64,000 nt of DNA. Source: Streptomyces longhuiensis (GTDB lineage Bacteria; Actinomycetota; Actinomycetes; Streptomycetales; Streptomycetaceae). The notes beneath the pieces were generated by a model. The model was not told the DNA's origin. It saw nothing but the letters and a program-made list of their open reading frames with translations, and searched no databases. Made by a program: the position numbers and the translations under genes. The DNA is taken from positions 2,863,501-2,927,500 of the forward strand of contig NZ_CP085173.1 in NCBI RefSeq assembly GCF_020616555.1, in the 5' to 3' direction. Shown here in pieces: positions 28,259 through 36,481 of this stretch (its first letter is position 1; each line of letters begins with the position of its first letter).

Positions 28259-29749
28259 ATGGCCGACCCCAAGGGCTTTCTCACCACCCCCCGGCAGGAC
28301 TGGCCACGCCGCCCTGTCGAGGAGCGGGTCCATGACTGGGACGAGGTGTACGTCCCCGGGGCGCTCCTGCCGATCATCGAGGCGCAGGCCGACCGCTGCA
28401 TGGACTGTGGGGTCCCGTTCTGTCACGAGGCGTGTCCGCTCGGGAACCTCATCCCGGAGTGGAACGAACTCGTGTCGCGGGACGACTGGCGGGCGGCGAG
28501 CGACCGGCTGCACGCCACGAACAACTTTCCCGAGTTCACCGGGCGCCTGTGCCCCGCCCCGTGCGAGGCGGGCTGTGTCCTGGCGATCAACCAGCCGGCC
28601 GTGACCATCAAGAACGTGGAGGTCGCCATCGCCGACCGCGCCTGGCAGGACGGTCTCGCCCCGCCCAAGCCGCCCGACCGGCTGTCCGGCGCCACGATCG
28701 CCGTGGTCGGCTCGGGCCCGGCGGGGCTCGCGGCCGCCCAGCAGCTCACGCGGGCGGGGCACACGGTCGCGGTCTTCGAGCGGGACGACCGGCCGGGCGG
28801 CCTGATGCGCTACGGCATCCCCTCTTTCAAGATGGAGAAGCACCATCTGGACCGCAGGCTGGCGCAGTTGAGGGACGAGGGGGTGCGTTTTCGTACGTCG
28901 ACGGAGGTCGGCCGGGACATCGGTGCGGCCGATCTGCGGTCGCGCTACGACGCGGTGGTCCTCGCGGTCGGCGCCACGGCCTGGCGCGAACTGGACGTGC
29001 CGGGGCGGGAGTTGACCGGGATCGTGCAGGCGATGGAGTATCTGCCGCTGGCCAACCGCGTGTGCCAGGGCGACATCGAAGCCTCCCCTCTGTCGGCCGA
29101 GGGCAAGCACGTCGTGATCGTCGGCGGCGGCGACACCGGCGCCGACTGCCTGGGCACGGCGGTGCGCGAGGGCGCCGCGTCCGTCACGCAGCTGGACATC
29201 TACGGGCAGCCGGGCGCCGAGCGCGACGAGCTGGCCGAGCCCTGGCCGACGTATCCGAAGATCTACCGGATGTCCGCAGCCCACGAGGAGGCCGGGGAGC
29301 TGCGGACCGCGCCCGCGGCGGACGCCGACGCGCGCCTGTTCGCGGCGTCCACGCTGCGTTTCGAGGGGGACGAGTGGGGCCGGGTGAGGGCGCTGCATCT
29401 CGTCGAGGTCGACGAGGCGCGGCGGCCCCGGGAGGGCACGTCCCGGGAGCTGCCCGCCGATCTGGTGCTGCTCGCGCTCGGCTTCTCGGGGCCCGAGCGT
29501 GGCGCCGGCGGCCCGGTCGGCCAGCTCGGTCTGGCCATGGAGGACCGCGGCACGCTCGCCCGCGACGCGCGGTTCACGACCTCGGTGCCCGGCGTGTTCG
29601 CGGCCGGGGACGCGGCCCGCGGTCAGTCACTCATCGTGTGGGCGATCGCCGAGGGCCGCTCGGCCGCGGCCGCGGTCGACCACTGGCTGACCGGCTCGAC
29701 GCGGCTGCCCGCGCCGATCGGGCCGTACGACCGTCCGATGATGGCCTGA
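28259..29749 (+). CDS. gltD: Glutamate synthase small subunit-like NADPH oxidoreductase (GltD)
   Basis: A 496-aa flavoprotein. The N-terminal double 4Fe-4S region has C47/C50/C55/C59 in CMDCGVPFCHEACPLGN and LCPAPCEAGC. An FAD-binding VVGSGPAGLAAAQQL and an NAD(P)H-binding VIVGGGDTGADCLG follow, with the closing GVFAAGDAARGQSLIVWAIAEGR. In glutamate synthase it passes NADPH electrons to GltB. No gltB lies next to it here, so it may serve a remote GltB or act as a stand-alone oxidoreductase. ATG 28259 lies after a GGGAGACGGCC segment. Confidence 0.93.
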   Translation: MADPKGFLTTPRQDWPRRPVEERVHDWDEVYVPGALLPIIEAQADRCMDCGVPFCHEACPLGNLIPEWNELVSRDDWRAASDRLHATNNFPEFTGRLCPAPCEAGCVLAINQPAVTIKNVEVAIADRAWQDGLAPPKPPDRLSGATIAVVGSGPAGLAAAQQLTRAGHTVAVFERDDRPGGLMRYGIPSFKMEKHHLDRRLAQLRDEGVRFRTSTEVGRDIGAADLRSRYDAVVLAVGATAWRELDVPGRELTGIVQAMEYLPLANRVCQGDIEASPLSAEGKHVVIVGGGDTGADCLGTAVREGAASVTQLDIYGQPGAERDELAEPWPTYPKIYRMSAAHEEAGELRTAPAADADARLFAASTLRFEGDEWGRVRALHLVEVDEARRPREGTSRELPADLVLLALGFSGPERGAGGPVGQLGLAMEDRGTLARDARFTTSVPGVFAAGDAARGQSLIVWAIAEGRSAAAAVDHWLTGSTRLPAPIGPYDRPMMA

Positions 29750-29782
29750 GCCCGCCGCCCGCCGCCGTTCGGCGCTCGTCGA

Positions 29783-30289
29783 TCATTTGCGCTCGTCGGT
29801 GCCCGCGACCTTGCCGGTCGACAGGGCGATCCTGTTCCAGGTGTTGATCGTGAGGATCAGGGACAGGACGTGCGCGAGTTCCTGCTCGTCGAACTGGGCC
29901 GCGGCCTCGGCGTAGACGTCGTCGGGGACGCCGCCGTCGGCGACGAGCGTGACGGCCTCGGTGAGTGCGAGTGCCGCGCGTTCCCGGGCGCTGAAGAAGT
30001 GCCGGGCCTCGCGCCACACGGCCACCATGTGCAGCCGGTCCTCGCTCTCGCCGGCCTTGCGCGCGTCGTTGGTGTGCATGTGGAGGCAGTACGCGCAGTG
30101 GTTGAGGTGCGAGGCACGGATCTGGATCAGCTCGACCAGGGCCGGGTCGAGGCCCTCGCGGGCGGCGGCGTCGAAGCCGATCAGGGAGCGGAAGACCTTC
30201 GGCGCGGCCTTCGCGAAGTCGATGCGGCCGGCCGGGTGGGCGTGGGAGTGGGTGTTCGCCGTGGTGATCGTGTTCGTCGTCATGACCAT
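29783..30289 (-). CDS. Carboxymuconolactone decarboxylase / AhpD-like alkylhydroperoxidase
   Basis: A 168-aa AhpD-fold protein. The redox/proton-relay motif is complete: E.. in LVELIQIRASHLNHCAYCLHMH with Cys65 and Cys68 and His72. It probably reduces organic peroxides or acts on small carbonyl compounds. The N-terminus is a Thr/His-rich stretch. The start is ATG 30289 or 30283. It is divergent from the MocR regulator, with only about 40 bases between start codons, so the regulator likely controls it. Confidence 0.9.
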   Translation of the reverse strand: MVMTTNTITTANTHSHAHPAGRIDFAKAAPKVFRSLIGFDAAAREGLDPALVELIQIRASHLNHCAYCLHMHTNDARKAGESEDRLHMVAVWREARHFFSARERAALALTEAVTLVADGGVPDDVYAEAAAQFDEQELAHVLSLILTINTWNRIALSTGKVAGTDERK

Positions 30290-30330
30290 GAATCTACGGG
30301 CCGGATAGACCTCTTGTAGGGTGCATTTCC

Positions 30331-31752
30331 ATGGCAGATTCATGGGTCAATTCCGCTGAGCGCATCGGCGCCGACCTGCATCTGGACCTGTCCGGTACGG
30401 GCAGTCGCCGGGCCGCTCTCATGGGGGCGCTGCGTGACGCCGTGCGCTCGGGACGGCTCGCTCCGGGCACCCGGCTGCCGCCCTACCGTTCGCTCGCCGC
30501 CGACCTGGGCGTCGCCCGCAACACGGTCGCCGACGCGTACGCGGAGCTCGTCGCCGAGGGCTGGCTGACCGCGCGCCAGGGTTCGGGGACGCGGGTCGCC
30601 GAACGCGCGGGGCCGCCCGCGCCCGGCCGCGTCCCGAAGAAGGGTCCGGCCCGCTCGCACGGGCCACGCCACGACCTCCGCCAGGGCACACCCGACGCGT
30701 CGTCCTTCCCGCGCGCGGAGTGGGCGACCGCGTACCGGCGAGCGCTGCAGGCCGCGCCGAACGAGGTGTTCGGGCCGGGAGATCCGCAGGGCCGCGTCGA
30801 GCTGCGGGAGGCGCTCACGGAGTATCTGGCCCGCGCGCGTGGGGTACGGACGGAGCCGGACCGCATCGTGATCTGCTCCGGCTTCGCGCACGCCCTGCGG
30901 CTTCTGTTCGACGGCCGGGTGCTGCGCGGACCGCTCGCCGTGGAGTCGTACGGACTCGGCTTCCACCGCGAGATCCTGACGGCCGCCGGCGTACGGACGT
31001 TGCCCCTGACCCTCGACGAACACGGCGCGCTCGTCGGGGAGTTGACGGCCGGAGCGAGCCGGGCGAGAGCCGCGCTGCTCACACCCGCGCACCAGTTCCC
31101 CACGGGCGGCCCGCTGCACGCGGAGCGGCGTACGGCGGCCGTCGACTGGGCACGCGCGCGTGGCGGGCTGATCGTGGAGGACGACTACGACGGCGAGTTC
31201 CGCTACGACCGCAGGCCCGTCGGCGCGGTACAGGGCCTCGACCCCGAACGGGTGGTCTATGTCGGCTCGGTCAGCAAGAGCCTGTCACCGGCGCTGCGGC
31301 TCGGCTGGATGGTGCTCCCACAGGGGCTGCTGGGGGATGTCGTCGCGGCGAAGGGCGAGCGGGAGGCGTGGGCGAGTGTGCCGGATCAGCTGGCGCTCGC
31401 GGACTTCATGGTCTCGGGAGCCTACGACCGGCACGTACGGCGGATGCGGCAGCGGTACCGGGGGCGGCGGGACCGCCTGGTGGAGGCGCTCGCCGAGCGG
31501 GCGCCCGGGGTTGCGGTCACCGGGATCGCGGCGGGCCTGCACGCGGTGCTGCGGCTGCCCCCGGGGACCGAACGGTCCGTGGTCAAGGCCGCCACGTGGG
31601 GCGGTGTCGCCCTCGACGGCCTCGCCGAGTTCCGCCACCCGGAGGCGACGATGCCGCACGCCGACGGCCTGGTGGTGGGGTACTCGACGCCGTCGGACCA
31701 CGCCTACGGCGCCGCGCTGGACGCCCTGTGCGGGGTGCTGCCACCGGGCTGA
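30331..31752 (+). CDS. MocR/GntR-type transcriptional regulator with aminotransferase domain (PdxR-like)
   Basis: A 473-aa regulator. Residues about 15-85 are a GntR winged helix (RSGRLAPGTRLPPYRSLAADLGVARNTVADAYAELVAEGWL). The rest is a class I aminotransferase fold used as a PLP sensor, with the Lys316 Schiff-base residue in SVSKSLSPALRLGW and VEDDYDGEFRYDR. ATG 30331 is eight bases after TAGGGT, without a ribosome site, so it may be leaderless. It is divergent from the AhpD-like gene, which is its probable target. The ligand could be PLP or an amino compound. Confidence 0.92.
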   Translation: MADSWVNSAERIGADLHLDLSGTGSRRAALMGALRDAVRSGRLAPGTRLPPYRSLAADLGVARNTVADAYAELVAEGWLTARQGSGTRVAERAGPPAPGRVPKKGPARSHGPRHDLRQGTPDASSFPRAEWATAYRRALQAAPNEVFGPGDPQGRVELREALTEYLARARGVRTEPDRIVICSGFAHALRLLFDGRVLRGPLAVESYGLGFHREILTAAGVRTLPLTLDEHGALVGELTAGASRARAALLTPAHQFPTGGPLHAERRTAAVDWARARGGLIVEDDYDGEFRYDRRPVGAVQGLDPERVVYVGSVSKSLSPALRLGWMVLPQGLLGDVVAAKGEREAWASVPDQLALADFMVSGAYDRHVRRMRQRYRGRRDRLVEALAERAPGVAVTGIAAGLHAVLRLPPGTERSVVKAATWGGVALDGLAEFRHPEATMPHADGLVVGYSTPSDHAYGAALDALCGVLPPG

Positions 31753-31816
31753 GAACCCGGCAGCGACCGCCGGGTCCGCCGGAAAGGCGGGTCCACGGCT
31801 CGCGCACCCCGTCCGT

Positions 31817-32089
31817 TCACGAGAGCAGGAAGTCCGCCGCCCCGGCCTTCGCGCCCTCGATGAACGCGGTGATCTCGCCCGGGGTGTAGATCAGGGCGGG
31901 GCCGTCCGGGTCGGCCGACTGACGCATCGCGACCCGGCCGTCGGCCAGCTTCATCGCTTCCACGCAGTTGCCCCCGTTGCCGCCGCTCCAGGGCTTGTGC
32001 CAGCCCTCGGTACCGAGGTCGCGGGCGGGCATCCCGTTGTAGATGACCTTCCCGTCGACACCTCGTATGCGGGCCTTGATCCGATCCAT
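31817..32089 (-). CDS. DUF397 domain-containing protein
   Basis: A 90-aa protein of the DUF397 family, common in Streptomyces as the partner of WhiJ-like regulators. GTEGWHKPWSGGNGGNCVEAMKL and VAMRQSADPDGPALIYTPGEITAFIEGAKAGAADFLL fit the family. Its ATG lies directly against the stop codon of the HTH gene (TGAATG), so they are co-translated. In developmental modules this small protein is thought to work with the HTH protein, possibly as an antagonist. Confidence 0.93.
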   Translation of the reverse strand: MDRIKARIRGVDGKVIYNGMPARDLGTEGWHKPWSGGNGGNCVEAMKLADGRVAMRQSADPDGPALIYTPGEITAFIEGAKAGAADFLLS

Positions 32090-32959
32090 TCACAGCTCCT
32101 TGCGGAGATCCCGGAGGATGTCCTTTGTGCGATGTGCCGTCGCGGCATGTGCCGCCATGCGGTCCATGACCTCGAGGTGGGTGGCCACCTCGGGGCGCGC
32201 GTCGAGGTAGACCGCGCCGGTCAGGTACTCGCTGTAGACCATGTCCGGCAGTTCTGACATGGCAAATCGGAACAACACGAAGGGGCCGTACGTGCCGGGG
32301 TGCGGACCGGCGGCGAACTCGGCGATCTGCAGGGTCACGTTGGCCAGCTCCGTGACCTCGAGGAGCCGGTCGATCTGACCGCGCATCACGTCGGGGCCGC
32401 CGACCGGGCGCCGCAGCGCGGTCTCGTCCATGACCATCCACAGGCGCGGGGCGTCCTCGCGGGTGATCAGCTCCTGGCGCTGCATCCGGAGCGCGACATG
32501 CCGCTCGACGACGCCGGGGTCCTCGGCGAGGGCGCGGCCGACGGCTCCGGAGCGCAGCACGCCACGCGCGTAGTCCTCGGTCTGCAGGAGCCCGGGAACG
32601 AAATGGGGCTCGTACGACCGGATGAGGCTGGCGGCGCCCTCCAGGCTCACGTACATCGAGAACCAGCCGGGCAGGATGTCGTGGAACCGCTGCCACCAGC
32701 CGGGCTTGTTGGCCTCTTCGGCGAGCGTGACGAAGGCATCCGCCTCTTCGTCGGTGACCCCGTAGGACTTCAGGAGGAGCTGGAGGTACGGGATCTTCAG
32801 GCCGACCTCGGCCATCTCCATACGGCGGACCGTGGCGGGGGCGACGCGCAGGACCCTCGCGGCCTCCTCGCGTTTGAGCCCGGCGCGTTCGCGCAGGTCC
32901 TGGAGGCGCCGGCCGAGGACGACCTGGCCGACGGTCGGAGCGGACCGCGGTTCGCTCAC
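32090..32959 (-). CDS. WhiJ-like HTH regulator with DUF5753 domain
   Basis: A 289-aa XRE-family DNA-binding protein. The HTH covers about residues 12-70 (LGRRLQDLRERAGLKREEAARVLRVAPATVRRME). The DUF5753 region follows: FVPGLLQTEDYARGVLRSG, VALRMQRQELI, LWMVMDETALRRPVGG, VTLQIAEFAAGPHPGTYGPFVLFRF. GTG 32959 follows GGGGAGGTAGG; an upstream frame to 33166 lacks support. It is followed by DUF397 and faces an RsbW-like ATPase, the classic whiJ/abaA-type triad that influences development. Confidence 0.93.
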   Translation of the reverse strand: MSEPRSAPTVGQVVLGRRLQDLRERAGLKREEAARVLRVAPATVRRMEMAEVGLKIPYLQLLLKSYGVTDEEADAFVTLAEEANKPGWWQRFHDILPGWFSMYVSLEGAASLIRSYEPHFVPGLLQTEDYARGVLRSGAVGRALAEDPGVVERHVALRMQRQELITREDAPRLWMVMDETALRRPVGGPDVMRGQIDRLLEVTELANVTLQIAEFAAGPHPGTYGPFVLFRFAMSELPDMVYSEYLTGAVYLDARPEVATHLEVMDRMAAHAATAHRTKDILRDLRKEL

Positions 32960-33217
32960 GCCCCCTACCTCCCCGTCGTCCCTGTGGTCCTGTTGCGGTC
33001 GCGCGTGTGGTCGCGCTCCCAGAGGGAAGCCGGACTGCCCCGACGCCCGGTCATTCCGGGCAACTTCCCTGAAATCGTCGGCATTTGCGCCGTGACGGGC
33101 GCCGAACGGCACACCGCCGTCAGCAGTGTGCCATGGCTCGGCACCCGAGCACACTGCACTCTGCACTTTTCAGAGTGGCTCTTGCCAAGTGTTCACGACG
33201 GGGAGATAGTGGCAAGC

Positions 33218-33940
33218 GTGATTCCGTCCGTGCCGTTAGGAACAGAAGTCGGCGAAGCTACGCTCGGTGACGAAGCCGATGCGCGCCCCGGCGCCGCGTC
33301 CGTGCGCCGCAGCAGCTTCGAACTGGCTCCCCACCCGGGTTCTGCCGCCCAGGCCCGGAAGCTGACGCGCGCCCACCTCAGCGACTGGGCAGTGTGCGAT
33401 GACACCTGCGACGCGGCCGCCCTGGTGATCTCCGAACTGGTCACGAACGCGATCGTCCACACGGCGAGCAGCCGCATAGTGTGCGAGCTCCACGACGGTG
33501 ACGACCGGGTCCGGATAGCTGTGCGTGACGAGGGCTGGGCCCCCGGCGAGCCGCATCCCGCCCGCCGTGTCGCACCGGAGGAGGAGCACGGGCGTGGCCT
33601 GCTGCTCGTGGCCGCGGTGAGCACCGCGTGGGGCGCGCAGGAGACAGGCCCCGGACTTCTCGTGTGGGCCGAGCTCGCACGCGACGCGGACAGCGCGAAC
33701 GCCACCCGAGAACACTCCCCCGTCGCGGGACCCCATGGAATTCCCGCACCGCACGACGGCGGTGAACCGCGCACCGGCGGAGCACCTCACTCCCCCGACA
33801 GGGGACCGGGCACCGAATCGGGCCCCGCCTTCGACACACAGCAGTTCGAGTCAGAGTTCGAGACGGGGTGCGGCACCGGCTTCGGCCCGGCCTCCGACCC
33901 CGGCACGGGGACGGGGGCGGGAGCCGGATGGGTGTGGTGA
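33218..33940 (+). CDS. RsbW/AbaA-like HATPase-domain protein containing a TTA codon
   Basis: A 240-aa protein with an anti-sigma-type GHKL ATPase domain in residues about 25-145: VRRSSFELAPHPGSAAQARKLTRAHL, LVISELVTNAIVHT (N box with the Mg2+ Asn), VRIAVRDEGW (G1) and EHGRGLLLVAAVSTAWG (G2). The remaining about 95 residues are a disordered Gly/Thr/Glu tail. Codon 7 is TTA (33236-33238), so translation should depend on the bldA leucyl-tRNA. It forms a divergent pair with the WhiJ-like gene. GTG 33209 is an alternative start; neither has ideal spacing to GGGGAG at 33200-33205. It overlaps the next gene by 13 bases. Confidence 0.87.
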   Translation: MIPSVPLGTEVGEATLGDEADARPGAASVRRSSFELAPHPGSAAQARKLTRAHLSDWAVCDDTCDAAALVISELVTNAIVHTASSRIVCELHDGDDRVRIAVRDEGWAPGEPHPARRVAPEEEHGRGLLLVAAVSTAWGAQETGPGLLVWAELARDADSANATREHSPVAGPHGIPAPHDGGEPRTGGAPHSPDRGPGTESGPAFDTQQFESEFETGCGTGFGPASDPGTGTGAGAGWVW

Positions 33941-34380
33941 CGACGCGCACGATGGATCTCGACTCGCTGGTCCGGTTCTCCCGACAGCGGCAGATCCTGC
34001 GGACCGCCCCGCTCAGACTCGCTGTCCCCGACGGCATGACCGCCCCGCTCGGCTGCGACGCCGTCGCGGTCCCCGAGGCCTGCGGGCGCGCCATGGTCGC
34101 GCGGCTGCCGCGCATGGGGTGCGTGTACGCCGACGACAACCGCTGGTGGTGGATCGTTCCCTCGGACTCGGACGTCGCCCTGGAGTGGCCGGCCCCGGCC
34201 AGCTACACGACCGGCGCACTGGTGCCGGACGCGCGGCGCGCGCCCGGTCTCATCCACCGGCCCGACGGCAGCGTCCCGTACACCCCGCCGATCCCGCTCT
34301 ATCTCGCGCTGTGCCGGGTCACCGGCACGACGCCCGCCTGGTCCCGCTCGATCGGCGCGGGCGCGGCCGACGCCGCCTGA
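33928..34380 (+). CDS. Hypothetical protein in the WhiJ/AbaA-like cluster
   Basis: A 150-aa protein I cannot assign to a named family. It contains LDSLVRFSRQRQILRTAPLR, an Ala/Val-rich segment, RMGCVYADDNRWWWIVPSDSD and a Pro-rich ending (YTPPIPLYLALCRVTGTTPAW). It has no membrane segment. It overlaps the ATPase gene end by 13 bases (alternative GTG at 33937 gives a GTGA overlap) and is therefore translationally coupled. I recall similar proteins next to AbaA-type ATPases, so it is probably a functional part of that module. Confidence 0.7.
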   Translation: MGVVTTRTMDLDSLVRFSRQRQILRTAPLRLAVPDGMTAPLGCDAVAVPEACGRAMVARLPRMGCVYADDNRWWWIVPSDSDVALEWPAPASYTTGALVPDARRAPGLIHRPDGSVPYTPPIPLYLALCRVTGTTPAWSRSIGAGAADAA

Positions 34381-34399
34381 ACCGCACGCTCCACCCGGA

Positions 34400-34579
34400 T
34401 CAGCCCGCGACAGCCCCGGCGCGCGGCACGATCACCAGGAAGGCGTCCGTCGCGAGGTCCATGACGACCTCCGCGGGCTGACCCTCCAGACGCCGGTCGC
34501 GCGCGAACTCCTCGGCCGGCCATGACCCGCGCGGTCCCCCCGCGGGAAAGCGTTCAAGTACCACTCGTCCGTCGATCAT
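34400..34579 (-). CDS. Small hypothetical protein, 59 aa
   Basis: An ATG at 34579 with GGAG six bases upstream opens a 59-residue frame that ends in TGA at 34400. It reads MIDGRVVLERFPAGG, then SWPAEEFARDRRLEGQPAEVVMDLATDAFLVIVPR. The mix of charged and hydrophobic residues, the ideal ribosome site and the codon bias argue for a real gene. It is convergent with the unknown gene at 33928 and close to the WhiJ-like module. The function is unknown. Confidence 0.65.
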   Translation of the reverse strand: MIDGRVVLERFPAGGPRGSWPAEEFARDRRLEGQPAEVVMDLATDAFLVIVPRAGAVAG

Positions 34580-34751
34580 CGTGCACTCCTGCCCCCGTCG
34601 TCCTCCGTGCGCTGTCGCGCGTCCTTACGGAGAAGAACGCCCGCGAGGTGCCCGAGGGCTCGCAACGTGACGACACTGACACCGAGTTGAGACGCACGAA
34701 GTCGCTGCGGCGGACCGGAGATCCGACTCGGCGGTCCGACGTGCCGTCGCG

Positions 34752-35420
34752 TCAGTCCGGATACTCGTCGTGATAGCGGACCCGGGCCCCGAGCGCCGAC
34801 GCCCGCCCCGCCGGCTCCTCCCACTCCTCCTGCCGGCCGAGCGCGGTCAGGTCGAGCAGGCTCGTCACGGAGCCGATGCCGTCGAGACCCCGGCCCGTCG
34901 TGGAGTACGTGTGGTAGACCCGGTCGCCGTCGCGCAGGAAGCAGCTGAGGCCGGGCAGGTCGTGGGGCTCCTCGTCCGCCACGAAGCCGAAGTCCTGGTT
35001 GAAGTCGCTCGTGGCCGACGAGTACCAGGGCACCGTCCAGCCCATGCGGGCCTTGAACGGCAGGAGTTTGGTGAACGGGGCGCGCGACAGTGCCGCGAAC
35101 TCCGTGTTCCTGGCGCGCAGATGGGAGAGGTGTCCGATCTGGTCGAGGAACGCGGAGCAGTTGGGGCAGCCCGCGTCCCGGTCCGGGCCGAACATGAAGT
35201 GGTAGACGATGAGCTGGGAGCGGCCCTCGAACAGGTCGAGGAGCTCCGCCTTGCCGTCGGGCCCCTCGAACACGTACAGCTTCTCGATCTCCACCATGGG
35301 CAGTTCGCGGCGCTGCGCGTTGAGCGCGTCGCGGGCGCGGGTCGCCGCCTTCTCCCTGGCGAGCAGTTCTTGGCGCGCGCCGAGCCACTCCTCGCGGGTG
35401 ACGACGTTCGGCAGCCCCAT
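34752..35420 (-). CDS. DUF899 thioredoxin-like protein
   Basis: A 222-aa cytosolic protein of the DUF899 family, related to thioredoxin/AhpC folds. Typical blocks: VVTREEWLGARQELLAREKAATRARDALNAQRRELPMV; LLDLFEGRSQLIVYHFMFGP; the CxxC-like GCPNCSAFLDQIGHL; RAPFTKLLPFKARMGW; and HTYSTTGRGLDGIGS. It may be a peroxidase or disulfide reductase but is not characterised. ATG 35420 follows CGAGGAGG. Confidence 0.9.
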   Translation of the reverse strand: MGLPNVVTREEWLGARQELLAREKAATRARDALNAQRRELPMVEIEKLYVFEGPDGKAELLDLFEGRSQLIVYHFMFGPDRDAGCPNCSAFLDQIGHLSHLRARNTEFAALSRAPFTKLLPFKARMGWTVPWYSSATSDFNQDFGFVADEEPHDLPGLSCFLRDGDRVYHTYSTTGRGLDGIGSVTSLLDLTALGRQEEWEEPAGRASALGARVRYHDEYPD

Positions 35421-35546
35421 GGGTCCTCCTCGGGTCGGTACTCCTCAGGTGGTTGACCGGGGGCCTTCGCGGAACTCATCGCTCGGCGGCAGAAAAACTT
35501 TGGCACTTGTTCCGGGGGATCCGTTGTGTTCGCTGAGCATGCGCTG

Positions 35547-35575
35547 TTGTCCGCTGACGCCGACACCACCACAAT
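35547..35575 (+). promoter_or_regulatory. Candidate promoter of the secreted protease gene
   Basis: TTGTCC (35547-35552), a 17-nt spacer and CACAAT (35570-35575). Transcription would start at about 35582 and give a leader of about 50 nt with GGGAGAGGA before the ATG. Confidence 0.45.
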
Positions 35576-35632
35576 GCACATGTCAAAACCGGTAGTTGTC
35601 GGTTTCAGCAATCAACGGGAGAGGACCCCCAC

Positions 35633-36472
35633 ATGAACAAGCCTCTCGTCGGTACGGTGTTCGGCCTGCTGCTCATAGGAGCAACAGCCGCGCCCGCCAC
35701 GGCAGTCGGAGCCCCGCACGAGGACAGGGCCAAGGCCAAGGCGGTCACCTTCGCCGGGACGGTGGCGCTCAGCAACTGCTCCGGGTCGGTCGTCCGCGTG
35801 CCGAACTCCCAGCCCACGGACCCGGCCCTGGTCATGTCCAACGGGCACTGCCTCGAGAGCGGTTTCCCCGGCCCGGGCGAGGTCGTCGTCGACCAGCCGT
35901 CGTCCCGCACCTTCAGCCTGCTCAACTCCGCGGGCAGCAAGGTCGCGACGCTGCGCGCGAGCAAGATCGCGTACGGCACGATGACGGACACGGACGTCTC
36001 GCTCTACCAACTCACCAGCACCTACGCCCAGATCGAGAGCTCGTACGGCATCAAGGCCCTCGAACTGTCGGCCTCGCACCCCACGGCGGGCACGGCCATC
36101 ACGGTCGTCTCCGGCTACTGGAAGAAGACCTACAGCTGCAACGTCGACGGCTTCGCGTACCGCCTCAAGGAGGGCGAGTGGACCTGGAAGGACTCGGTCC
36201 GCTACACCTCGACCTGCAACACGATCGGCGGCACCTCGGGCTCCCCCGTCGTCGACCAGGCGTCCGGCAAGGTCGTCGCGGTCAACAACACGGGCAACGA
36301 GGACGGCGCCCGCTGCACGGACAACAACCCGTGCGAGGTCGACGAGAACGGCACCGTCACGGTCCGCAAGGGCATCAACTACGCGCAGGAGACCTACGGG
36401 ATCGTGCCGTGCGTCGGGATCGGCAACAAGATCGACCTGAGCGCGGCGGGCTGTGAGCTGCCGAAGCCGTAA
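35633..36472 (+). CDS. Secreted trypsin-like serine protease
   Basis: A 279-aa exported protease. Residues 1-25 are a signal peptide ending in PATAVGA. The chymotrypsin-fold triad is visible: His72 in NGHCLE, Asp121 in TDVSLY, and Ser204 in GGTSGSPVVD. Paired Cys (C49/C73, C169/C195, and two in the C-terminal part) suggest disulfides. The family cleaves extracellular proteins. ATG 35633 has GGGAGAGGA upstream. It is convergent, with only nine bases before the FUSC gene end. Confidence 0.93.
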   Translation: MNKPLVGTVFGLLLIGATAAPATAVGAPHEDRAKAKAVTFAGTVALSNCSGSVVRVPNSQPTDPALVMSNGHCLESGFPGPGEVVVDQPSSRTFSLLNSAGSKVATLRASKIAYGTMTDTDVSLYQLTSTYAQIESSYGIKALELSASHPTAGTAITVVSGYWKKTYSCNVDGFAYRLKEGEWTWKDSVRYTSTCNTIGGTSGSPVVDQASGKVVAVNNTGNEDGARCTDNNPCEVDENGTVTVRKGINYAQETYGIVPCVGIGNKIDLSAAGCELPKP

Positions 36473-36481
36473 CTCACCTGT

